Source: Paludibacter sp. 47-17
Lineage (GTDB): Bacteria; Bacteroidota; Bacteroidia; Bacteroidales; Paludibacteraceae
NCBI GenBank assembly: GCA_001898935.1
Contig: MKVT01000014.1
Span: 310,001-374,000, forward strand
Direction: 5' to 3'
DNA: 64,000 nucleotides
The notes under the pieces are model-generated. The model worked only from the letters and a program-made list of their open reading frames with translations, was not told the DNA's origin and did no database searches. This document shows, piece by piece, positions 1 through 8,463 of the stretch. The position numbers and the translations under genes were made by a program. Every line of letters begins with the position of its first letter. Within the stretch, counting starts at the first letter, position 1.

Positions 1-53
1 TTTCTTTGCATAATAGGTTGAATTGTTTTAACATGCAAAGAAACTATTTTTTT
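1..53 (+). terminator. Rho-independent terminator of an upstream gene outside the window
   Basis: Bases 1-11 and 33-43 are perfect reverse complements (11 bp arm, 21-base loop). A run of seven T follows at 47-53. This is the layout of an intrinsic terminator read on the plus strand, so it probably ends a gene left of the window. The stem is AT-rich, which makes it weaker than average. Confidence 0.55.
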
Positions 54-100
54 ATGTAATTATACCCCACCGCACCAGAATATTTTAAATCGACGGATCA

Positions 101-131
101 AAAAAAGCAGATCCCTCCTCGGATCTGCTTT
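101..131 (-). terminator. Rho-independent terminator of malQ
   Basis: The arms at 104-114 and 121-131 are perfect 11 bp reverse complements around a 6-base loop. On the minus strand the hairpin runs into a T tract (the six A at 101-106). It lies seven bases past the malQ stop codon, so it is a clear intrinsic terminator for that gene. Confidence 0.85.
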
Positions 132-137
132 AACGGT

Positions 138-2828
138 TTATCGGCCGGCCTGCTTTATATAATTCCGCAACTCGGCATTATATTCTTCGGCTTCCAACAA
201 TTCTTCAATCGTGAGATGCAGCCGGTAGCGCCAGCTGTAGCGCGAATTGGAAGGAACATTGATACGTTCGTCGTGTGGATTTTCGCGACGCAAACGTTCC
301 GAGATACTCAGTAAATCCTGAATCTGGAAAATCGACCACATCGCCGGCGAATACAAATGCTGCAACAAAATATCGCGGCAAATCCACCATTCGCAGAAAT
401 AAGGCGCTTCGCCGTAATGCCCCAGCTGCTGATTGTAGAATCGCTGCGTCACGCCCCGGTCTTCTTCCCACCAGCCACGTATGGTGCTCATATCGTGGGT
501 CGATGGACTCACCACCGACATATAGGGCGCATCGGCCGGATGAAAAAACTCGATCGTATTGGTCTTGGGCGCCCGCTGCACTTCCAGGCTCAATATCCCC
601 GTTTCGTTCATCACACTGGTGACGCATGGAGTCATTAAACCGAGATCCTCGCCGCAAATCAGCATATTGGTTGCCCGCTTCAGCGCCGGGAGCTTCTCCA
701 TGCCCGACTTATACCAATGGGCATCCTGCCTGCGGAAATAATAATCAACATACAATTCGTCGAGCTTAACACGGGTAGGGTCGTCGAGTTCGCGAAACGA
801 GCTCAATGCCTGCATCCCGAATCGCGGGTAGAACTGCGTGCGATTGCTTCCTTCGGCTTCAAAAAACAAGACATTCGAAATCAAGTCGAACAATCCCCAC
901 TTAATCTTTTCCGAAAACAAACCTTCGGCATACAGTTGCTCCACATCTTTTTGTGAAGTATACGGCACCTTCAGCCGTAGTACCCAGCCATCTTCAATCT
1001 GCAGACAATTGGCCTTTACCCACGAGGCATCGTCGCCAAACACTTCCCACAGAATATGATCGGTAATATAGGGCTTGCAGTAACGGTTGTAGTCGAACCA
1101 TACGCCCCGTTCGCCGAATTCGTTGATATGAACCGGCACCGAAGGATGCAAATGCCCCATAATCCCTTCCACCTGATCGATGGGGATTTGCCAGATACGG
1201 AAAAAACCGAGGATATGATCGACCCGGAAGGTATCGAAATAGAGCGACATCTGTGCAAACCGGCGCTTCCACCAATCGAAACCGGTACGCTGAATAGCCT
1301 CCCAGTTGTAGGTGGGCAATTCCCAGTTCTGCCCTTTCACAGCAAACATATCGGGCGGTGCACCCGCCTGTTTGTCGAGATGAAACAGTTCGGGATGAGC
1401 CCATGTGTCAGCCGAATTCCGGTTCACCCCAATCGGGATATCGCCTTTCAGCACTACTCCGTTGGCATGAGCATAGGCATGCGCGTCCGACAGTTGTAAA
1501 TGCAGGTGATACTGCATAAAGTAGTTCAGGTAAATTTCGTCGGCCAGTTCGCTTTCGGGAGCCGATAACGCTCTGATCACCTCGTCGTCGAACGAAGCAT
1601 ACTGCCCCCATTTCCTGTAATCGGAAGTACCGAACTTATCGCGCAGCACACAAAAAGCGGCATAGGGCATGAGCCAGTACTCGTTGTCGGCAATAAATTG
1701 CCGAAATGCTTTGTTCTTCTTGTATTTATCTTTCTGAAGCGTGTACACTTCACGGGCATAACGGAGCTTGAAATTCACCACCTCCAGAAATTCGACCAGC
1801 GGCTTTGCGTTCAGTTCGGGCTGAAGACGCTTATAATCGGCAGCCAGCCGGTTTCCGGCAGGCAGTTTACCCAGCGCGGGCAAATGCAGAAATAAAGGAT
1901 TAAGGGCAAAAGCAGTGATGGCGGCATAGGGAAGCACATCCTCGTCGGTATGTGTTCCGATGGTATCGTTGAGCGGTAACACCTGAATCAACTTCAACCC
2001 TACCTTCGACGCCCAATCGATCAACAATTTCAGGTCGTCGAAATCGCCGACTCCGAAACTCTTTTTGGTACGGATACTGAACACCGGCAATCCGACACCC
2101 GCCCCCTTCCATCCCGAGATATTCACCCGAACGAATCCATCGCTCATCTGCACCATCGACTTCGTATCGTTGATCACCACAGCCGTACGATCGGGTCCTT
2201 CTTCAAATCCGCAGAAAACGCCGTCTTCGGGATCGAAAAACCCATACTTGTAATGCACATCGCCCGCACATTTCGACAAATCGACCGCCAGCTGCCATTC
2301 CTCACCATACTTGGTCAACAACAAGGGTTTCTGAGTCGACCAGTTACCAAAAGCATCGCAATCGCCGATAATACACACCACCTGGCGCGGGTCGAGTACC
2401 GGTGCTTTGACACGGAAGAAATGCGTATATTTTTTAGGATATACCGGCAGTGCCGATCCATGGGCATCGCGCAGCAATACCTGCCGGAATGGAGTCGTCA
2501 GAAACACATTGGCCAGATCGTTGGCCGCATTCCACTGATCGGAGCAAAACACATGGGCAGGCGATTTCTCAAGCACCCGTACCGTACGGCCGGTCTCCCA
2601 CTCTTCGGTATACGTACCCGTGCTCTCGTTGAATACCAGGTAGCGGTAGCGCAGGTGCGCGGCATCGTCGCCGGATATATCGATCGCCCCTGTCCATTCC
2701 TCCGGAAAGTTAAAGCTTAGAGACAGAGCATTTTGAAAATCTCCGTTGCCTAAAATGGCGTGATTACCGGTCACCAACAGGCGCTGCCCCCATACTGTTT
2801 TATAACGAATTGAAAAATGCAGTTTCAT
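138..2828 (-). CDS. malQ: 4-alpha-glucanotransferase (amylomaltase, GH77) with N-terminal starch-binding modules
   Basis: The enzyme transfers alpha-1,4-glucan segments between maltooligosaccharides in cytoplasmic starch and glycogen metabolism. About 250 N-terminal residues look like two consecutive CBM20-type modules (for example FRVKAPVLDPRQVVCIIGD), which makes the protein longer than classical MalQ and matches the Bacteroidota and plant DPE2-like form. The GH77 barrel follows. Expected catalytic residues are visible: nucleophile Asp in FRVDHILGFF (about residue 537), acid/base Glu in CGEDLG (about 727) and Asp in STHDMSTIRGWW (about 779). The reading frame can be extended two codons to a TTG at 2834, but the ATG at 2828 is the more likely start. 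There is no signal peptide. The gene stands alone, divergent from prs. Confidence 0.95.
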   Translation of the reverse strand: MKLHFSIRYKTVWGQRLLVTGNHAILGNGDFQNALSLSFNFPEEWTGAIDISGDDAAHLRYRYLVFNESTGTYTEEWETGRTVRVLEKSPAHVFCSDQWNAANDLANVFLTTPFRQVLLRDAHGSALPVYPKKYTHFFRVKAPVLDPRQVVCIIGDCDAFGNWSTQKPLLLTKYGEEWQLAVDLSKCAGDVHYKYGFFDPEDGVFCGFEEGPDRTAVVINDTKSMVQMSDGFVRVNISGWKGAGVGLPVFSIRTKKSFGVGDFDDLKLLIDWASKVGLKLIQVLPLNDTIGTHTDEDVLPYAAITAFALNPLFLHLPALGKLPAGNRLAADYKRLQPELNAKPLVEFLEVVNFKLRYAREVYTLQKDKYKKNKAFRQFIADNEYWLMPYAAFCVLRDKFGTSDYRKWGQYASFDDEVIRALSAPESELADEIYLNYFMQYHLHLQLSDAHAYAHANGVVLKGDIPIGVNRNSADTWAHPELFHLDKQAGAPPDMFAVKGQNWELPTYNWEAIQRTGFDWWKRRFAQMSLYFDTFRVDHILGFFRIWQIPIDQVEGIMGHLHPSVPVHINEFGERGVWFDYNRYCKPYITDHILWEVFGDDASWVKANCLQIEDGWVLRLKVPYTSQKDVEQLYAEGLFSEKIKWGLFDLISNVLFFEAEGSNRTQFYPRFGMQALSSFRELDDPTRVKLDELYVDYYFRRQDAHWYKSGMEKLPALKRATNMLICGEDLGLMTPCVTSVMNETGILSLEVQRAPKTNTIEFFHPADAPYMSVVSPSTHDMSTIRGWWEEDRGVTQRFYNQQLGHYGEAPYFCEWWICRDILLQHLYSPAMWSIFQIQDLLSISERLRRENPHDERINVPSNSRYSWRYRLHLTIEELLEAEEYNAELRNYIKQAGR

Positions 2829-2863
2829 TTTCAACTATTTTTGGATCGATTTATAATGATGTT

Positions 2864-2871
2864 CAAAATTA
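2864..2871 (-). promoter_or_regulatory. Bacteroidota -7 element for malQ
   Basis: On the minus strand these bases read TAATTTTG, matching the TAnnTTTG -7 consensus of the Bacteroidota housekeeping sigma factor, 35 bases before the malQ ATG. I see no TTG -33 element at the right distance. Confidence 0.4.
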
Positions 2872-2989
2872 GAACGAATCGTTTAAATGAAGCGGAAGAG
2901 CTTTCAAAAACCGGTCTTTTTTCATTTCAAACGTTTGCGATTATAAAAATTTGTTTGTTAAAAAATGCACATAATAAAATTTAATGTCG

Positions 2990-2997
2990 TACTTTTG
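2990..2997 (+). promoter_or_regulatory. Bacteroidota -7 element for prs
   Basis: TACTTTTG fits the TAnnTTTG consensus and lies 38 bases before the prs ATG, which predicts transcription from about 3004. No TTG lies at the usual distance upstream. Confidence 0.5.
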
Positions 2998-3035
2998 CAG
3001 AAAATTTCAATACCCCAAAATTTTTGAATCTTCTC

Positions 3036-3983
3036 ATGTCCACACCTGCGTCTCAATTCAAATTATTTTCCGGCACCAACAGCCGGTATCTGGCAGAAAA
3101 AATCTGTAAAAGTCTGGGCTCTCCACTTGGCAATATGAATATCGAACATTTTGCCGATGGAGAGTTCGCCGTTTCATACGAAGAATCCATTCGTGGGCAG
3201 TACATCTATCTTATTCAGTCGACCTTCCCCAACTCCGACAACCTGATGGAACTGCTGCTGATGATCGATGCAGCCAAGCGGGCTTCGGCTTACAAGATTA
3301 TCGCCGTGATTCCTTATTTCGGATGGGCGCGTCAGGACCGCAAAGATAAACCGCGCGTATCGATCGGCGCCAAGCTTATTGCCGACCTGTTGAGCATTGC
3401 GGGTGTCGACCGCGTGATTACCATGGACCTGCATGCCGATCAGATTCAGGGCTTTTTCAATGTTCCGGTCGATCACTTGTATGCCTCCCGCATCTTCATC
3501 CCTTACATTCAGTCGCTCGGGCTGAAAAACCTGGTGATCGCTTCGCCCGACGTAGGCGGATCGAAACGTGCCGGAACCTACTCGCGTCATCTCGACGTGC
3601 CGATGGTGCTCTGTCATAAAACGCGGGAAAAGGCGAATGTAATTGGCGAAATGGTCATAATTGGCGATGTGCAAGGCAAAGACGTGATTATAGTCGACGA
3701 TATGGTGGATACTGCCGGAACCTTGTGCAAAGCAGCCGATCTGATGATGGAAAACGGAGCCAATTCGGTGCGGGCCATTGTTACCCACGGTGTGATGTCG
3801 GGAAGCGCTTCGGATCGTATCATGTCGTCGGCCCTTACCGAGATTGCTTTTACCGATTCCATCCCTTTCGATTGCAAGAAATGCTCGAAAGTAAAAATCC
3901 TGACTTGTGCCGATATGTTTGCCGATACCATTGAACGCGTACAGTCGCACCGGTCGATTTCTGAACAGTATATTATTAAATAA
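3036..3983 (+). CDS. prs: Ribose-phosphate pyrophosphokinase (PRPP synthetase)
   Basis: It makes phosphoribosyl pyrophosphate from ribose 5-phosphate and ATP, feeding purine, pyrimidine, His, Trp and NAD synthesis in the cytoplasm. The 315-residue length is normal for class I PrsA. Visible motifs: the N-terminal FSGTNSRYLAEKI block, the WARQDRK motif, and the PRPP-binding loop VDDMVDTAGTL at about residues 220-230. An in-frame TTG at 3024 would add four residues. The ATG at 3036 is preferred because it places FKLFSGTNS at the usual distance from the N terminus and leaves room for the promoter. It is monocistronic, bounded downstream by a large inverted repeat. Confidence 0.96.
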   Translation: MSTPASQFKLFSGTNSRYLAEKICKSLGSPLGNMNIEHFADGEFAVSYEESIRGQYIYLIQSTFPNSDNLMELLLMIDAAKRASAYKIIAVIPYFGWARQDRKDKPRVSIGAKLIADLLSIAGVDRVITMDLHADQIQGFFNVPVDHLYASRIFIPYIQSLGLKNLVIASPDVGGSKRAGTYSRHLDVPMVLCHKTREKANVIGEMVIIGDVQGKDVIIVDDMVDTAGTLCKAADLMMENGANSVRAIVTHGVMSGSASDRIMSSALTEIAFTDSIPFDCKKCSKVKILTCADMFADTIERVQSHRSISEQYIIK

Positions 3984-3987
3984 TCAT

Positions 3988-4072
3988 TACGGTACGCTTT
4001 GCCGGCGCCTGATTGTACGCTTCGTGCTTCGCACTCGCTAATTTTAATCAGGCGCCGGCAAAGCGTACCGTA
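3988..4072. repeat. 27-bp perfect inverted repeat between convergent genes
   Basis: Arms 3988-4014 and 4046-4072 are exact reverse complements, GC-rich, around a 31-base loop. It sits between the prs stop and the end of the oppositely oriented acyltransferase-like gene, so it could terminate both. However, it lacks a T tract and is longer than most terminators, so a palindromic mobile repeat is also possible. Part of the loop (4020-4041) resembles 9683-9706. Confidence 0.75.
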
Positions 4073-4092
4073 CCAAATACACAGCGGGGCCC

Positions 4093-4989
4093 CTACACTC
4101 CCTCATCCTTCACTACGTTGGCAGGTGGTGTAAGCAAAATCTCAGGATTCATCAGGTATTTGGTCATCAGCCGCAGCGAAGACGCAAAATAGTAACCATC
4201 GCAAATCCGCTCGTCGAGTACGAACTTTAACCGGATTTGTTTGTGCACGACCAATTCCCCCTCCTTCGTAGTGCTATGAAAGCGGGTTTTCTTGCCCATG
4301 GCCACGAAATTGCTGCAGGTACCAAATTCGTACAGATGATGATAAATGGACTCAATACCAATCGACCCGATATTGGTGAGAAACACACTGCAATGCCAGG
4401 GACTCGCTTCGTTGATAAATCGGGGTAAAATCCCTACTTTATCGGTCCAGAGCATCGTCCAGGCTACTACCCGCATCAGCCAGTCGGGCAATGTTCCCAG
4501 GATACGCGAAATGGTATCCGAAGAATTCCGGACGCCCTCCTGCTGATTGGCCAGCTGAACTTCACGGGTTTTCCGAACCACATCGCTCAACGTATCTTCG
4601 GGCTGAAAGTACGGCTTGATAAGGGTTTCTTCGCCATTATCGGTTAACGAGCGTTTAATGGCGATCGAAAAGTTGATATGGTTGCGGGCGAATATCTTGT
4701 TCCAAACCACAAATCGGTTCAGATGCGGACGCTGCGAAAAAAGTCGCACCGTAGCCGCCATAATCACATGCATAATCGACAGATCGGGGATGGCTTCTTT
4801 ATGCTTTTTGATAAATGCTTCGATATGATCGATGGGCACTTTCTCCTCGAAAAAATTCTGCGCATCCATGCGGGTACGCAACACGTACGGGATAACCCGG
4901 AATACCGGATCGACTTTCCGTACCCGCCAGCCATCGTAACGATCGCCCCAACGCCAGCGGAAATGATTTAATTTGTTCTTGCTTAACAT
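4093..4989 (-). CDS. 2-oxoacid dehydrogenase E2 acyltransferase-like protein, catalytic His absent
   Basis: This 298-residue cytoplasmic protein resembles the acyltransferase core of dihydrolipoamide acyltransferases and chloramphenicol acetyltransferase. It has no lipoyl or subunit-binding domain. The C-terminal signature, normally HxxxDG with an essential His, reads ERICDGYYFA at residues 260-269: Asp-Gly is kept but the His position is Glu. The segments RPHLNRFVVW and CSVFLTNIGSIGIES agree with the fold. With the His missing it may bind rather than acylate, or use different chemistry, and its substrate is unknown. It begins 19 bases after the OPT transporter gene and is probably co-transcribed with it. 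Assignment to the superfamily is fairly sure; function is not. Confidence 0.7.
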   Translation of the reverse strand: MLSKNKLNHFRWRWGDRYDGWRVRKVDPVFRVIPYVLRTRMDAQNFFEEKVPIDHIEAFIKKHKEAIPDLSIMHVIMAATVRLFSQRPHLNRFVVWNKIFARNHINFSIAIKRSLTDNGEETLIKPYFQPEDTLSDVVRKTREVQLANQQEGVRNSSDTISRILGTLPDWLMRVVAWTMLWTDKVGILPRFINEASPWHCSVFLTNIGSIGIESIYHHLYEFGTCSNFVAMGKKTRFHSTTKEGELVVHKQIRLKFVLDERICDGYYFASSLRLMTKYLMNPEILLTPPANVVKDEGV

Positions 4990-5008
4990 CGTATTGTTTT
5001 ACAGCAGC

Positions 5009-7015
5009 CTACGCCGTTCGGTTAGCGGAGCGCACTCTCATACTATCCCAAATCAAATAGCCAACGATCGCTCCATACATCACCAATCCCAGCCACTGAG
5101 CTCCATTGCTTTCCACCCATTGCTCGTTCATCAGATGTACGCCGCCAAAACGAAGCGAGGCGCTAACCACCCCCATGAGAGCTCCGCCGGCAATGAATCC
5201 GGAAGCCAGCAGGGTTCCTTTTTCGTGACGCGCGGTATTCAGGGCTTTGTCGTTCGAACGAGTGCTCACGTACCAGCTGATGGCTCCTCCTACCAGCAAC
5301 GGCGCATTGAGTTCCATCGGGATAAACATACCGAGGGCAAATGCCAGCGCCGGTATTCTCAAACCGGTGAGCGCTAAGGAGAGGATGGCTCCGATGGCAT
5401 ACAGGTACCAGGGGGCTCCTACTCCCGACATCAAAGGCTCGATTACGGCTGCCATAGCGTTGGCTTGTGGTGCCACGAGGGCTCCGTCGCCGGTAAATCC
5501 GTAGGTTTTGTTTAATATCATAATCACACCTCCTACCGTGGCTGCCGATACCAGGGTACCGAGAAACTTCCAGGTCTGCTGTTTTGCCGGGGTAGTTCCC
5601 AGCCAGTAACCAATTTTCAGGTCGGTGATAAAACCGCCGGCCATCGACAGGGCGGTACACACAACCCCACCGATAATGAGTGCGGCTACCATCCCGGTGG
5701 TGCCTTTCAGCCCTACTGCCACCAGTATGACCGATGCAAGAATCAGTGTCATGAGCGTCATCCCCGAAACGGGGTTCGTACCTACAATGGCAATAGCGTT
5801 GGCTGCTACTGTGGTGAAAAGGAAAGCGATAAGGGCCACAATCAGGATGCCGACCACGGCATGTACCAGGTTATCCACCACTCCTAAATAAAAGAAGACA
5901 AAGGTTGCGATAAGCGCCAGGATAACGCCGATCACCACGATTTTCATCGACAAATCGCGCTGCGTGCGTTTTACTTCTACCGGTATAACCTGACTCTTTC
6001 CTTTGAATTCGCGTGAAGCCAAACCAACGGCATCGCCGATAATCTTACGCGATTTCACAATGCCGATGATCCCGGCCATGGCGATGCCTCCGATACCAAT
6101 ATGACGGGCAAAATTGGAGAAGATGGCCTCGGGCGATAAGGCGGCGAGAGTATCGCCTGTGAAAGCAGGATTGAGCGCCACGATAAGCTGCTGGTCGAGC
6201 AAAGGCAAAACGGGCACAATGACAAACCATACCAATGCCGATCCGGCAACGATAATCGATGCGTATTTCAGCCCCACGATATAACCGAGCCCAAGTACCG
6301 CTGCTCCTACGTTGAGCTTGAACACGACCTTCGCTTTGTCGGCCAGCTCGGCACCTGCCGGTAACACGCGGGTGGTAAATGTCTCGGCCCAGGCGCCAAA
6401 GGTGGCTACCACAAAATCGTAAATCCCCCCGATGAGGCCGGCCAGGATGAGAGGTTTGGCCTGATCGCCTCCTTTTTCGCCCGATACGAGCACCTGCGTG
6501 GTAGCCGTTGCTTCGGGGAAAGGATATTTACCATGCATATCCGACACGAAATATTTACGAAATGGAATGAGGAAGAGGATTCCGAGTACCCCGCCGAGCA
6601 ACGAGCTCAGAAACACCTGCATGAAACTCACCGTGATCTCGGGGTATTTTTCCTGTAAGATGTAAAGAGCCGGAAGGGTAAAGATGGCTCCGGCAACGAT
6701 CACCCCCGAGCTGGCGCCGATCGACTGAATGATCACATTTTCGCCCAGGGCATTTTTACGTTTTGCAGCCCCCGAGAGGCCTACCGCAATAATGGCGATG
6801 GGAATAGCCGCTTCAAACACCTGTCCGATTTTCAATCCCAGGTAAGCCGCTGCTGCCGAAAACAGTACGGCCATGAGCAATCCCCAGAACACCGAACGAA
6901 AATTAACTTCGGGATACACCTTTTCGGGCCGCATCAACGGCACATACTCCTCCCCCGGCGCCAGTTCGCGCGAGGCATTCTCCGGCAAGCCGGTCACTTT
7001 ATCTTCTTCGTGCAT
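5009..7015 (-). CDS. OPT family oligopeptide transporter
   Basis: A 668-residue polytopic inner-membrane protein with about 14-16 hydrophobic segments. After a short acidic cytoplasmic head, the first membrane region (FRSVFWGLLMAVLFSAAAAY then LGLKIGQVFEAAIP) is typical of the prokaryotic OPT family. Motifs such as KYPFPEATATTQVL and GTNPVSGMTLMTLILAS also fit. OPT proteins import oligopeptides or metal chelates by proton symport; the sequence does not tell which. It starts at the ATG at 7015 with a -7 element 27 bases upstream, and probably forms a two-gene unit with the downstream acyltransferase-like gene. Confidence 0.92.
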   Translation of the reverse strand: MHEEDKVTGLPENASRELAPGEEYVPLMRPEKVYPEVNFRSVFWGLLMAVLFSAAAAYLGLKIGQVFEAAIPIAIIAVGLSGAAKRKNALGENVIIQSIGASSGVIVAGAIFTLPALYILQEKYPEITVSFMQVFLSSLLGGVLGILFLIPFRKYFVSDMHGKYPFPEATATTQVLVSGEKGGDQAKPLILAGLIGGIYDFVVATFGAWAETFTTRVLPAGAELADKAKVVFKLNVGAAVLGLGYIVGLKYASIIVAGSALVWFVIVPVLPLLDQQLIVALNPAFTGDTLAALSPEAIFSNFARHIGIGGIAMAGIIGIVKSRKIIGDAVGLASREFKGKSQVIPVEVKRTQRDLSMKIVVIGVILALIATFVFFYLGVVDNLVHAVVGILIVALIAFLFTTVAANAIAIVGTNPVSGMTLMTLILASVILVAVGLKGTTGMVAALIIGGVVCTALSMAGGFITDLKIGYWLGTTPAKQQTWKFLGTLVSAATVGGVIMILNKTYGFTGDGALVAPQANAMAAVIEPLMSGVGAPWYLYAIGAILSLALTGLRIPALAFALGMFIPMELNAPLLVGGAISWYVSTRSNDKALNTARHEKGTLLASGFIAGGALMGVVSASLRFGGVHLMNEQWVESNGAQWLGLVMYGAIVGYLIWDSMRVRSANRTA

Positions 7016-7041
7016 ATGAAATATATTTTTAACCAGAACCG

Positions 7042-7049
7042 CAAAGATA
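7042..7049 (-). promoter_or_regulatory. Bacteroidota -7 element for the OPT transporter
   Basis: On the minus strand these bases read TATCTTTG, a close match to the TAnnTTTG consensus, 27 bases before the start codon. No clear -33 TTG was found. Confidence 0.45.
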
Positions 7050-7169
7050 ATAAAAATTGCGAATTGCGGGGGAAGGCCATTATTAATTTACGGCGGCAGC
7101 AGCTCAACGCTCGAAATGGGGAGTATTCCGAACCGGACAGGCTTCGGAAAAAACATATTGCTAAAAACA

Positions 7170-7367
7170 TTGTTTAACCAAAATTATTTGTAATTTTGTA
7201 ATTCTTCTATTGCTTTGCTGGCAGCCCGTATGCAGCATAGCATAAAAACAAAAATCCAATACCATTGATAATAATAACTTTTTTTGAGCGGCAAACATCG
7301 GTTGAAACCCATTTCAATAAATATTAACATTAAAACACTACAACACTTTTTAATAAAAATATTTTTG
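7170..7367 (+). promoter_or_regulatory. Two candidate promoters in the leader of the gene at 7509
   Basis: The 490-base gap before 7509 is AT-rich and I see no gene in it. Two TAnnTTTG elements point rightward: TAATTTTG at 7191-7198, with a TTG at 7170-7172 spaced by 18 bases, and TATTTTTG at 7360-7367 without a -33 partner. The implied 5' leaders are about 300 and 135 bases. No terminator or known riboswitch was recognised in the leader. Confidence 0.4.
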
Positions 7368-7508
7368 CAAATTAAACAGTTGACCTGGTCTGTACATCTT
7401 AAAAGGGCTGACCACCCGATGTGACAATGTTGAAATATGTGAAATTTAACACCCGATCAACAACGGGTACAATCGAGAAACCCAAAGAGTCAAAAAAATT
7501 AATGTATT

Positions 7509-8207
7509 ATGAAGAGAATATTGTTTATCATTGTGGTTTTAGGGCTATTTACCACAACTAGTTTTGCACAGGACATTATTACAAAGAAAAATGGTGAAGA
7601 CATTGCTGCAAAAATAAGTGAAGTCACCCACACCGAAGTCAGATATAAAAGATTTGATAATTTAGAAGGACCGATATTTTCTATTTTGAAATCGGAAATC
7701 CTGATGATTAGATACGCCAATGGGACAAAAGATATATTCAACGAAGAAGCATCACAACAACCGGCAGATGCTAATAATGTACAATTGCCGAAGGTAAATC
7801 CGGACACTTACACCTATACGTTCGGAAACCCGATCAATCCTGTTGGAGGAAAAAAGAGTGCGTGGGGGGCAGGAATTGCTTCTTTATTTATTCCCGGGCT
7901 CGGGCAGTTTATCAATGGCGATATCGGGGGTGGATTTCTGTTTTTAGGAGGGAACATAGTTTGTAATTTAGTCAGGCTGAATGCCCAGAACGACTCCATG
8001 GCTCTACTAGGCTTGTTAGGCGGTTTAACGGTCAATATTTGCAGCATTATTAATGCGGCGCAAATTGCAAAACGAGTAAATATCGCTCGTGGCTATCAAC
8101 TGGCCAACAATACGTACCTGCAAATTCAGCCAACAATAATTCCACAAAGTAATTTGCTTGCCGGTAACGATTATGCATATGGAATGAATTTCAGGGTGGC
8201 TTTTTAA
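7509..8207 (+). CDS. Exported protein with N-terminal beta domain and glycine-rich membrane segments (DUF5683/TM2-like)
   Basis: Residues 1-20 form a signal peptide ending in TTTSFAQ. A small domain of about 60 residues follows (DIITKKNGEDIAAKISEV to EILMIRYANGTK), a layout common in secreted Bacteroidota proteins. The second half has hydrophobic glycine-rich stretches (WGAGIASLFIPGLGQFING, GGGFLFLGGNIVCNLV, LLGLLGGLTVNICSI) like the TM2/DUF5683 type of small membrane proteins. Role unknown; envelope location is inferred. It appears monocistronic, with a long leader upstream and 256 bases of unremarkable sequence downstream. Confidence 0.75.
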   Translation: MKRILFIIVVLGLFTTTSFAQDIITKKNGEDIAAKISEVTHTEVRYKRFDNLEGPIFSILKSEILMIRYANGTKDIFNEEASQQPADANNVQLPKVNPDTYTYTFGNPINPVGGKKSAWGAGIASLFIPGLGQFINGDIGGGFLFLGGNIVCNLVRLNAQNDSMALLGLLGGLTVNICSIINAAQIAKRVNIARGYQLANNTYLQIQPTIIPQSNLLAGNDYAYGMNFRVAF

Positions 8208-8463
8208 CCGCATCGTTTATCGAACACCATCCCAAGCTCCTCAGATTCCCGAAATCTGCAAGCTACCGTGGCCAAGGCTTTCGTCAGCGACAATTCGAAA
8301 GAAGAGAGAATACACATTTCAAATTATCCGAGAAAGTCTTGGCTAAAAACAACTTGGTTTATTCGATAAGTTAATTCACCCGGTATAAAACAGATCAGGT
8401 TCAGCCCCTCGCTTTTTTAACAGCTCTTGGGACTAGAATATTAACAATTAGAAGACAATAAAA

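Noticed and set aside
3174-3950. 258-codon minus-strand frame opposite prs
   Set aside because: Antisense to PRPP synthetase, which has all family motifs. The composition is that of a mirrored coding sequence.
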